Source of the DNA: Planctomycetota bacterium
Lineage (GTDB): Bacteria > Planctomycetota > Phycisphaerae > WQYP01
Direction: 5' to 3'
DNA: 6,157 bases
NCBI GenBank assembly: GCA_021816165.1
Contig: JAKAYZ010000168.1
Span: 1-6,157, forward strand
Shown: one piece after another, positions 1 to 5,276 of the stretch
Position numbering within the stretch: the first letter of the stretch is position 1
Layout of the letters: each line of letters opens with the position of its first letter
Position numbers and translations under genes: made by a program
Notes under the pieces: model-generated
The model's input: the letters and a program-made list of their open reading frames with translations, nothing else
Database searches by the model: none
What the model was told of the DNA's origin: nothing

Positions 1-182
1 TCTTCCGCATCCAAAAACGTGAAAGAGTGGGTAGCCCGTCCGTTTTTATCCGGTGCGGCATGCCGCATCCGGCACGCCCTTCCATTCACGCAGAGAATAA
101 TCTCCGCACATTGCTCCACTTGTTCCTGCAGTTCTGATTTAGGATACCACCACTGATTATCCTTTGCACGTTCAAAAGGCAT
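1..182 (-). CDS. Partial hypothetical protein, C-terminus outside the window
   Basis: An open frame of 60 codons reads leftwards without a stop and runs off the window edge. The start at 182 is chosen because GGAG (192-189 on the minus strand) lies six bases upstream. In-frame ATGs at 188, 194, 218, 236 and 248 are alternatives, since the frame stays open up to a TAA at 314-312. The protein begins MPFERAKDNQWWYPKSELQE and continues with a mixed, soluble-looking composition, including Cys residues in a short CAEIILCVNGRAC stretch. No signal peptide or membrane segment is visible and I do not recognise the family. It is divergent to everything else here, so it is probably not part of the rightward gene set. 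The DNA around its start is A/T-rich compared with the rest of the window, which may mark a different origin. That it is a real gene is likely but not proven from 60 codons. Confidence 0.5.
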   Translation of the reverse strand, partial: MPFERAKDNQWWYPKSELQEQVEQCAEIILCVNGRACRMRHAAPDKNGRATHSFTFLDAE

Positions 183-276
183 TGTCATCTCCATTTCTGT
201 AAAACAAAAATAAACCATTTTCCAGTGCGTCTGCATACCCGCAACCATTCGCTGGACGGTCCGGGCCGCTGTAGTG

Positions 277-331
277 CTAGGAGCCTGTCCGAGTAATCGC
301 AATCCCGGCCATTACTCGGACAGGCTCCTAG
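277..331. repeat. Perfect 21-bp inverted repeat, possible minimal mobile element
   Basis: Bases 277-297 and 311-331 are exact reverse complements, separated by a 13-base loop (298-310). Each arm contains GAGCCTGTCCGAGTAAT and the outer four bases on both sides are CTAG. It lies between the divergent starts of the leftward partial gene and the J-domain remnant. It lacks a following T-tract, so it is a poor candidate for an intrinsic terminator. Perfect arms of this length suggest a recent or actively maintained element, such as a MITE or REP-like sequence or two joined insertion-sequence ends. CTAG would fit the YTAR target preference of some IS5-family elements, but CTAG is self-complementary and would appear at both ends of any such palindrome, so this is only a hint. 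Confidence 0.75.
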
Positions 332-383
332 GCGTAAAAACACAGCACAACCCTCGGACGGGATCCTACGGATTGGAAGTTGA

Positions 384-677
384 ATGGCGGACTGGCTTGA
401 GAATTTCGGGCATGCATGCCTCTACGACCTTCTCGGAGTTGCAAAAGACGCTACAGCGGATCAAATCAAATCCGCCTACCGAAGGCTCGCCATAAAATTT
501 CATCCCTATACAAACTGTGACCACGAACGAGCCGTTGAAAAATTCAACGCCGTCAGCGTAGCCTACAATATCCCGGGTGGAGCGTCACGCACCCCGTGCA
601 GGGCCTGCCAATTGTTTTGGCGGGGTGAGCGTTTCCATCGTCGCAACTCGCGTTTTGATAGCGCCAACGCCACCTGA
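384..677 (+). pseudogene. Degenerate, truncated J-domain (DnaJ-like) gene
   Basis: Residues ~14-62 are a clear J domain: YDLLGVAKDATADQIKSAYR, then RLAIKFHP and an EKFNAVSVAYN helix. J domains recruit Hsp70 (DnaK) and stimulate its ATPase through an invariant His-Pro-Asp. Here the motif is H40-P41-Y42, which a single G-to-T change in an Asp codon (GAT to TAT at 507) would explain. After AYN (base ~569) the frame gives IPGGASRTPCR and beyond, which does not resemble the usual J-domain end (a LSDP..R..YD type sequence) or any downstream domain. A ten-residue stretch, WLENFGHACL, also sits between the usual Met-Ala-Asp start and YDLLGV. GGAAG lies seven bases before the ATG. Interpretation: a formerly functional J-protein gene now broken by a point mutation plus a deletion or rearrangement. 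The alternative is a short J-like protein that no longer uses Hsp70. Confidence 0.7.
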
Positions 678-745
678 CGCAATCCGAGTTGGCCCGACGC
701 CAGATTTATTGGCAGACCCCCCCGTGCACTTGGCCGGCGAGCCGG

Positions 746-773
746 TTGACCGTACCGGCCATTTGGTTATGAT
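746..773 (+). promoter_or_regulatory. Sigma70-like promoter upstream of the membrane-protein/TerY-P gene set
   Basis: TTGACC (746-751, five of six bases of the -35 consensus) and TATGAT (768-773, five of six of the -10 consensus) are 16 bp apart. Transcription would start near 780, leaving a leader of about 70 bases before the ATG at 852. No better promoter was noticed between here and the vWA gene, so this may drive the whole set. It was found by inspection only. Confidence 0.5.
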
Positions 774-837
774 AAACATTTAGATTAGCAAATTCAGTGG
801 GCGACTGCAAACGCCACGGGTGCAGCGCTACGGCCTT

Positions 838-845
838 GGAGGAAA
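838..845 (+). promoter_or_regulatory. Shine-Dalgarno site fixing the membrane-protein start
   Basis: GGAGGAAA lies before the ATG at 852, with nine bases between GGAGG and the start codon. It is a near-perfect anti-rRNA match and picks 852 over the internal Met codons. Confidence 0.75.
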
Positions 846-851
846 TTCGAC

Positions 852-2000
852 ATGGCTGCGGAAATATTGCAAGAAATTGAGTCTGAAATCAGCTCAATAA
901 CCGCGATGTGGGGCCACCTTGGCCGTGACGGCCTGCCGTCACCGGTACCTCCAACCAAAGGGCGGCTCGTTAACATGATGTTCCTCACCAGCACCATAGT
1001 TGCTGGCGAGGGGGCGTTGGTAATATTGTTTCGTGTGCCGCTCCATGGCGTGATATGGCCCGTGCCGCTACCCTCATCGCCATTGGCGGTATTGGCGGCG
1101 TGCGCCGTCTGGTTTTTCACGTTTACTCCGTTGATCTGGTACGGATTGACAGGCAAAGCGGGGCGGGACGAGTGGGAAGCCGCCTTGGGCGGAATGTTGC
1201 TCCTCCCCTGCCTTGCCGCAAGCATGTTGTTGGCATCCCAACAGACCAACCGCACTCTCCCGTGGCTAGTTTTCATTGGTATCTGCATCACCCTGTTGCC
1301 TGCTGACATGCGAGGGCCCGCAGTCGCCAGAAAATGGCTGCGCGAAAAAGTCGGGGCGCTCGCCGTTGCTTTGGCGACGGGGTTGATAATTTTCACCCAA
1401 GGCTCGCCGAACGTCGCCGCCCCCGCCTCGCCTCCGCAAGCAGGCATGGTGGCCGCCGGAGCGGCCGACCGCCGAACAATCGCGCGAAGTACCACCACGC
1501 CCAGCCAGCCCATGGGAAATAAACAGCGTTTGCCGCAATCCACCCCGGCGGCAAAAACACCGGTCTACGTAATCGTGACGTTTCGCTCCTACCACCGAGC
1601 CATACATGCCGATCTTTCGGAGCTTTACGCGCGCCGCAGCAAGAGCGGCTACCACCTCTACCGCCTGGAAACCGGCGTCCCGCGCCCAGGCGGCGCAATG
1701 CGCCCGGTAACTGCGGCCCTGATTGTGAAACTCCATCGCCAATTCGCTTCTGCCGTGTACCCGGCGTCGCCACGCCAGATTCGCGTCGAATCAGCAAAGG
1801 CCGCCCGCAACATAAATTTTTTCGCATCTGACGGTAGCCCGCTGATCTGGTGGGCCCGTTCGAAATCCGGCCAGTACCTGTTATTTGACGGGCCGGGCCT
1901 GGACCCACACAATGGTGCGCGTCTGCGTCCCGCGGGCCGCGGGAGCGTTGCAAAAATATTAAGGCAACTCACCGAGGAGACGGTGTACCCGGCCAAGTGA
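852..2000 (+). CDS. Multi-spanning membrane protein with duplicated C-terminal RSKSG module
   Basis: This 382-residue protein belongs to no family I recognise. Residues 1-40 are soluble. Hydrophobic segments near 43-60, 77-99, 110-128, 137-150 and 166-183 predict about five transmembrane helices. A Pro/Ala/Thr-rich linker (~185-228) follows, then a soluble C-terminal half. That half contains two similar units: RSKSGYHLY (262-270) with GAMRPVT and LHRQF, ending in YPAS (303-306), and RSKSGQYLLFDGPG (336-349) with GARLRP and LRQLTE, ending in YPAK (379-382). The arms start 74 residues apart. The codons differ between copies, so the duplication is old. The protein is set 74 bases before the TerY-like gene on the same strand and has its own strong Shine-Dalgarno site. 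The soluble part may bind a ligand or one of the signalling partners, but no catalytic motif is visible. The coding assignment is firm; the function is unknown. Confidence 0.8.
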   Translation: MAAEILQEIESEISSITAMWGHLGRDGLPSPVPPTKGRLVNMMFLTSTIVAGEGALVILFRVPLHGVIWPVPLPSSPLAVLAACAVWFFTFTPLIWYGLTGKAGRDEWEAALGGMLLLPCLAASMLLASQQTNRTLPWLVFIGICITLLPADMRGPAVARKWLREKVGALAVALATGLIIFTQGSPNVAAPASPPQAGMVAAGAADRRTIARSTTTPSQPMGNKQRLPQSTPAAKTPVYVIVTFRSYHRAIHADLSELYARRSKSGYHLYRLETGVPRPGGAMRPVTAALIVKLHRQFASAVYPASPRQIRVESAKAARNINFFASDGSPLIWWARSKSGQYLLFDGPGLDPHNGARLRPAGRGSVAKILRQLTEETVYPAK

Positions 2001-2001
2001 A

Positions 2002-2037
2002 CGGGCGTTGAGGGGACGCCCGCCGGGGGCAGCCCCC
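2002..2037 (+). promoter_or_regulatory. Two tandem GC-rich hairpins, possible attenuator
   Basis: The first stem pairs CGGGCGT (2002-2008) with ACGCCCG (2016-2022) around a seven-base loop. The second pairs GGGGG (2025-2029) with CCCCC (2033-2037) around CAG. They start right after the membrane-protein stop codon. A T-tract follows only 14 bases later (2052-2060), too far for a textbook intrinsic terminator. They could lower read-through into the vWA gene or stabilise the upstream mRNA end. A dispersed GC-rich repeat is also possible. Confidence 0.5.
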
Positions 2038-2051
2038 AAAATATATTTCCC

Positions 2052-2060
2052 TTTTTTTTT
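2052..2060 (+). repeat. T9 homopolymer directly before the vWA ribosome binding site
   Basis: Nine consecutive T residues end two bases before AAGGAG (2063-2068). It is the longest A/T homopolymer noticed in the window. Slippage here would alter the leader, not the reading frame. Confidence 0.8.
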
Positions 2061-2062
2061 AT

Positions 2063-2068
2063 AAGGAG
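2063..2068 (+). promoter_or_regulatory. Shine-Dalgarno site of the vWA gene
   Basis: AAGGAG is followed by a six-base spacer to the ATG at 2075, which supports that start and strong independent translation. Confidence 0.75.
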
Positions 2069-2074
2069 TCGACT

Positions 2075-2851
2075 ATGGCCAGGGCAACAAGGAAAACACC
2101 GGGGTGTGTTCTGTTCCTCCTAGATTGTTCCTCATCTATGTATGGCGAGAAATCCGAGAATCTCGCGAAATGCGTCAACGAAACAATTCAGGAATTTATC
2201 AGTGTGTGCACCAATGGAGCGGAAACCCTGGATAGATTCCATATCGGTGCTATCCGTTACGGTAACGAGACCGGGAATGCGATCGAGATAGATAACCCCA
2301 GTGACTTTCTCCAGCCAGTAAGCGCGCTTGAGCAGATGCTCCTCCCTGAGGATCCTTCCGAGATCCGTCAGTGGGTGAAAGCTCGAGCCGGCGGGGGCAC
2401 CCCAATGAAGGAAGCGTTTGAAATTGCGTACGGGATTTTAGAGAAATGGACCGGGGAACACCCCGATTCCCCGCGACCAACCGTCATTAACGTGACCGAC
2501 GGGCAGGCCAACGACCTAGTCGGAACGCAAGCCGAAGCCGAAAAACTCCGAAGCATGAAAACCGCCGACGGTGAGGTATTTGTATTCAACATCCACATTT
2601 CCGAAAACAAAAGCACTTCGGTGGTGTTGCCGACGGAGGCCGCGATGCAGAAAATGGACCTGGGGCGGGAAAGCGAGTTTGCAAATGGGCTCTTCAAGAT
2701 GTCCAGCGAGTTAACGAATGAAATGGTCACCCTGGCGGAAACCGTTTTTCCGGGCAAAGACCAACCCAAGCCAGGGGCCAAGGGCTTCGCTTTTAACGCC
2801 CAACTCACGTGGCTGCCCAAGCTTTTCCAGATCGGAACCATGGCGGGATGA
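2075..2851 (+). CDS. TerY-like von Willebrand factor A domain protein
   Basis: This 258-residue protein is almost entirely one vWA domain. Its metal-ion-dependent adhesion site is complete: D17-x-S19-x-S21 in LLDCSSSM, T109 in GGGTPM and D142 in NVTDGQAND. Such domains bind a divalent cation and ligate protein partners. Neither signal peptide nor membrane helix is present, so it should be cytoplasmic. A stand-alone vWA protein encoded just before a PP2C phosphatase and a kinase is the hallmark of the TerY-P triad, where it is thought to scaffold or regulate the two enzymes. The C-terminus (~225-258) extends past the core fold with a Lys/Pro/Gly-rich stretch and ends without a zinc ribbon. The start is fixed by AAGGAG. 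It is 110 bases from the likely phosphatase start, a gap holding an imperfect hairpin. The vWA assignment is secure. The TerY name rests on context and overall similarity, so no symbol is given. Confidence 0.9.
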   Translation: MARATRKTPGCVLFLLDCSSSMYGEKSENLAKCVNETIQEFISVCTNGAETLDRFHIGAIRYGNETGNAIEIDNPSDFLQPVSALEQMLLPEDPSEIRQWVKARAGGGTPMKEAFEIAYGILEKWTGEHPDSPRPTVINVTDGQANDLVGTQAEAEKLRSMKTADGEVFVFNIHISENKSTSVVLPTEAAMQKMDLGRESEFANGLFKMSSELTNEMVTLAETVFPGKDQPKPGAKGFAFNAQLTWLPKLFQIGTMAG

Positions 2852-2895
2852 CGAAAGGTCCATAGCGGCCCAAGGGGGCGGCAGGATTGCCTTGC

Positions 2896-2932
2896 CCAAA
2901 TGCCGGTTCTGCGTGGTCCCGGCCGCATTTGG
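2896..2932 (+). repeat. Imperfect hairpin between vWA and phosphatase genes
   Basis: CCAAATGC (2896-2903) is the exact reverse complement of GCATTTGG (2925-2932). Inside, CGG (2904-2906) can pair with CCG (2919-2921) across a small bulge. There is no T-tract, so it does not look like a terminator. It may be an mRNA processing or stability element. It also overlaps the region that would be coding if the upstream TTG at 2887 were used, which argues mildly against that start. Confidence 0.35.
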
Positions 2933-2961
2933 CTAAAATCAAGTATTCGGAGCATCCCGCA

Positions 2962-3783
2962 ATGCTGGCTATTACATCTCTCCAAGTTCCTAAGGATAAC
3001 TCCGCGAATCTTCCCGATGGGGGTGCCAGCAACCATTGCGAGGACGCCTGCAGCCCGCCACCGGACCGGCCAATAAGGTACACCGAACTTCCAGCCGATG
3101 GTATCAGGCTGGCCGTCTCGGATGGCGTCAGCAACACGTCTTTCTCGGGGATATGGGCTGCCCTGCTTGTGCGTGCCTACGTCACCGGCGGCATTGAGGA
3201 ACAGCTTTCCACCTACCGGCTGGAATGGTGGGACCGTGTCACCACGGGGTGGCCCAACCTTGCCGGCACGCCCCTCAAGAAAGCGCGGACGGGGGCCGCG
3301 GCAACCATGCTCGGCCTATCCCTGACCCCAACCGTCGGCGAGAGCTTGGCCGCTTGGCGGGCTGACGCGTGCGGGGACTCGTGCCTGGTGTTAGTCCGCA
3401 AGGGACAGGCGATCCTGAAATTTCCCTTGGAACAAGCTAGCCAATTCAATCGAATGCCTCCCTCCATCAGAACCGGCGAATTTAAGAAAGACGCCGCCAA
3501 TCCGGCCACCGAAAACGAACCCGCGCCGCTCGTCGGGTGCACCACTGGTTCAGTTGAGCCGGGTGACATTTTTCTGCTAATGACCGACGCGCTGGCAAAA
3601 TGGTTCTACACAGAACAAGAGGAAGGGGGCCAGCCGTGGGCTGAACTCGGCGCGCTAACCGGGCCGGGCGAGTTCGAGCAGTGGGCCACAGAGAATCGCA
3701 CTGCTGGGAAAATCGAAAACGACGACGTAACCCTCGTTCTGGCAGAATTTGTAAAGGAGGCACCGCATGAGCGCGTCTTATGA
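2962..3783 (+). CDS. PP2C-family Ser/Thr protein phosphatase
   Basis: A metal-dependent (PPM/PP2C) phosphatase of 273 residues, expected to remove phosphate from Ser/Thr residues of proteins modified by the adjacent kinase. Visible motifs in order: HCEDA (E27-D28), AVSDGVSNTSFSG with D54-G55, GAAATMLG (111-118), GDSCLVLV (G138-D139), LLMTDALAKWF with D209, and NDDVTLVLAEF with D254-D255. These supply the acidic residues that hold the two metal ions, so the enzyme looks active. It is soluble and cytoplasmic, with no extra domain. The ATG at 2962 is preferred because GGAG (2949-2952) precedes it by nine bases and the PP2C fold begins right after it. A TTG at 2887 would add 25 residues of atypical sequence. 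The last 17 bases overlap the kinase gene, so the two are probably translationally coupled. With the vWA gene upstream, it forms the centre of a TerY-P-like triad. Confidence 0.88.
   Translation: MLAITSLQVPKDNSANLPDGGASNHCEDACSPPPDRPIRYTELPADGIRLAVSDGVSNTSFSGIWAALLVRAYVTGGIEEQLSTYRLEWWDRVTTGWPNLAGTPLKKARTGAAATMLGLSLTPTVGESLAAWRADACGDSCLVLVRKGQAILKFPLEQASQFNRMPPSIRTGEFKKDAANPATENEPAPLVGCTTGSVEPGDIFLLMTDALAKWFYTEQEEGGQPWAELGALTGPGEFEQWATENRTAGKIENDDVTLVLAEFVKEAPHERVL
3753..3760 (+). promoter_or_regulatory. Shine-Dalgarno site for the kinase, inside the phosphatase gene
   Basis: AAAGGAGG ends six bases before the ATG at 3767. It lies within the last codons of the phosphatase gene and fixes the overlapping kinase start. 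Confidence 0.8.
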
Positions 3784-5212
3784 ATCATTGCACAAGCTGC
3801 TGGTGCTGGTTGGGAATGCAGAGAAAAGGAAGATGGCCTTCCAAGACCCGGAAATAGTTAAGGCGACACCCGTGATGCGCAATACGATCGAACCGCTGAA
3901 GTGGTCCGGGGCGAACGCAGCGGTGTTCAAATTTAAAGGGGAGCAAAGGACGTTTGCCCTCCGCTGCTTCACAAACGCCGTCGACGACAACTGTGAAAAA
4001 CATTACCAAGAACTGAATAATTTTCTAAAAGGGCGCGGCAAGAGCGTTAAGGATTACTTTGTAGATGTCGCCTACGTGAAGGACGGAAGGCGGCCTGCCG
4101 ACGATGGAGACAATTGGCTTCCCATTATCAAAATGGCCTGGGTCGATGGCCAAACGCTCTCGGGCTACGTTGGCGAACTAATCGAGAATAAAGACCAAGT
4201 GAACCTCAAAGACCTCGGGGACAAGTGGTACAGCTTGGCGGCGGGCCTGCGAAGCGCTGGGGTCGCGCATGGCGACCTCCAATCGGAAAATATTATGGTA
4301 CAAGAAAAGGCCCTCGTGCTGGTGGATTACGACGGCGTTTGGCTACCGGAAATCAAGCATAGCTTCCCCAGGGAAATCGGCCACCCAAATTTCAACCATC
4401 CCAAACGGACAACGGGCCTATACGGAATGGACTTGGATAATTTTGCAGCCTACGTCATCTACCTGGCGCTGCGCGTAATCGCCATGCATCCGACCATCGC
4501 AGATAACTTCGTGGATAAGGAAAAGTTGCTGTTCACAAAGCAGGACTTTGAAAAGCTGGAAGTAGCCGATCGCGTCAACGGTCAGGAAGCACCGGAAATA
4601 GTGAAAACCATCCTGAAGATGGATCCGAAGTGGGAACCCGCAGTCCGCAAGCTACGGGAAATCCTGAAGGAGAAGCCAGAAAAATGCCCCTCGCTTGACC
4701 AAGCCGTGAAAGGGATCCCGTTTTTAGACCGGGACAACCTGGACGGGGCAGGGCCGCGTCCGGCCCAAGTGGTTGCCCGGCCCACCACGCCGGTCCAACT
4801 TGGAGCCACCAAGCCCCCGGTAACGGACTGTGCAGAAGTCAATCAGCGCCCACCGGTGCCGGGAACTTACCAAGGGGACGCCGCCGGGTCCGGCGGTGCC
4901 ACAACTCAGGCAGAGGGGCCGGGCGCGTCCAGCGGTCCCGTAAATCAAGGGGGTCAAAATACCAGCACCCAATCAACGGCTAAAAAGAACACTCCGGCAA
5001 CGCTCGGATGCTTGTTCGCCTTCCTGTGCCCGTTCACAGGGGGGATACCCGCAATACCGGGCCTCGTATGCAGCATCATCGGGTTAAACCGCGCGCCGCC
5101 CGGGCGGAAAATGGCCCTTGTCGGGATTGCCGTTACCGTGGCCTGGACAATCCTGTTCCTCGCAGGGGTCGTCATATTTATCATCGATGCGCACTCCGGA
5201 AAAATGCGGTAG
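3767..5212 (+). CDS. Membrane-anchored Ser/Thr-kinase-like protein of a TerY-P-type module
   Basis: This 481-residue protein has an N-terminal protein-kinase-like domain (~35-320). A degenerate nucleotide loop, WSGANAAVFKF (46-56), precedes ALRCF, where R66 stands at the usual beta-3 Lys position. The catalytic loop is HGDLQSEN (H168, D170, N175). The metal motif is VDYDG (D187 or D189), followed by REIGHPNFNHP (202-212) and D222LDNFA, the helix-F Asp region. The HGDLQ/DYDG/GHPN pattern is typical of kinases paired with TerY-like vWA and PP2C proteins. Residues ~325-405 are a Pro/Gly/Thr/Gln-rich linker. The C-terminus has two hydrophobic segments (~412-440 and ~449-474) split by NRAPPGRK. 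They resemble a DUF4190-type helical pair and would anchor the kinase at the cytoplasmic membrane. Many relatives instead end in a zinc ribbon. It shares 17 bases with the phosphatase gene. The substrate is unknown and activity is uncertain because of the Arg at the Lys position. Confidence 0.87.
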   Translation: MSASYESLHKLLVLVGNAEKRKMAFQDPEIVKATPVMRNTIEPLKWSGANAAVFKFKGEQRTFALRCFTNAVDDNCEKHYQELNNFLKGRGKSVKDYFVDVAYVKDGRRPADDGDNWLPIIKMAWVDGQTLSGYVGELIENKDQVNLKDLGDKWYSLAAGLRSAGVAHGDLQSENIMVQEKALVLVDYDGVWLPEIKHSFPREIGHPNFNHPKRTTGLYGMDLDNFAAYVIYLALRVIAMHPTIADNFVDKEKLLFTKQDFEKLEVADRVNGQEAPEIVKTILKMDPKWEPAVRKLREILKEKPEKCPSLDQAVKGIPFLDRDNLDGAGPRPAQVVARPTTPVQLGATKPPVTDCAEVNQRPPVPGTYQGDAAGSGGATTQAEGPGASSGPVNQGGQNTSTQSTAKKNTPATLGCLFAFLCPFTGGIPAIPGLVCSIIGLNRAPPGRKMALVGIAVTVAWTILFLAGVVIFIIDAHSGKMR

Positions 5213-5276
5213 GCCGGCGGCCCGGTTGCGATGCTGCACGATTTGGCATTTTTTATAAAAAGACGGAACAACATTT

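Larger units (their letters stand above)
678..851 (+). other. Non-coding stretch between J-domain remnant and membrane-protein gene
   Basis: No convincing coding frame is seen here. The only short frame crossing it (577-783) has no recognisable motif and does not restore the missing end of the J domain. If the J-domain similarity is taken to end at ~570, the gene-free stretch is about 280 bases. It contains a C7 run (718-724), a promoter-like element (746-773) and the ribosome binding site of the next gene (838-845). It may be decayed sequence from the broken J-protein gene. Confidence 0.5.

Noticed and set aside
277..331. Palindrome as an intrinsic terminator
   Set aside because: It lies between divergent gene starts, with no T-tract on either side.
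577..783. Shifted frame as a continuation of the J-domain protein
   Set aside because: The translation shows no J-domain end, Gly/Phe-rich region or other known follow-on domain, so a simple frameshift is not supported.
794..1543. Long leftward open frame (249 codons) opposite the membrane-protein gene
   Set aside because: It is Ala/Arg/Pro-rich with no motif. The rightward frame has a strong Shine-Dalgarno site, clear membrane helices and an internal domain repeat.
1928..1944. 8-bp inverted repeat around one base (TCCCGCGG-G-CCGCGGGA)
   Set aside because: It lies inside the coding region of the second RSKSG unit and is explained by Arg/Pro/Gly codons in GC-rich DNA.
1393..1953. Leftward 186-codon open frame opposite the same gene
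   Set aside because: Its Arg/Gly-rich composition is typical of the reverse of a high-GC gene and no domain is seen.
2887..2961. TTG start at 2887 extending the phosphatase by 25 residues
   Set aside because: The added residues do not resemble a PP2C N-terminus and overlap a hairpin. The ATG at 2962 has GGAG upstream and begins right at the fold.
2368..3036. Leftward 222-codon open frame opposite the vWA gene
   Set aside because: It opposes a protein with a complete MIDAS and has no recognisable domain.
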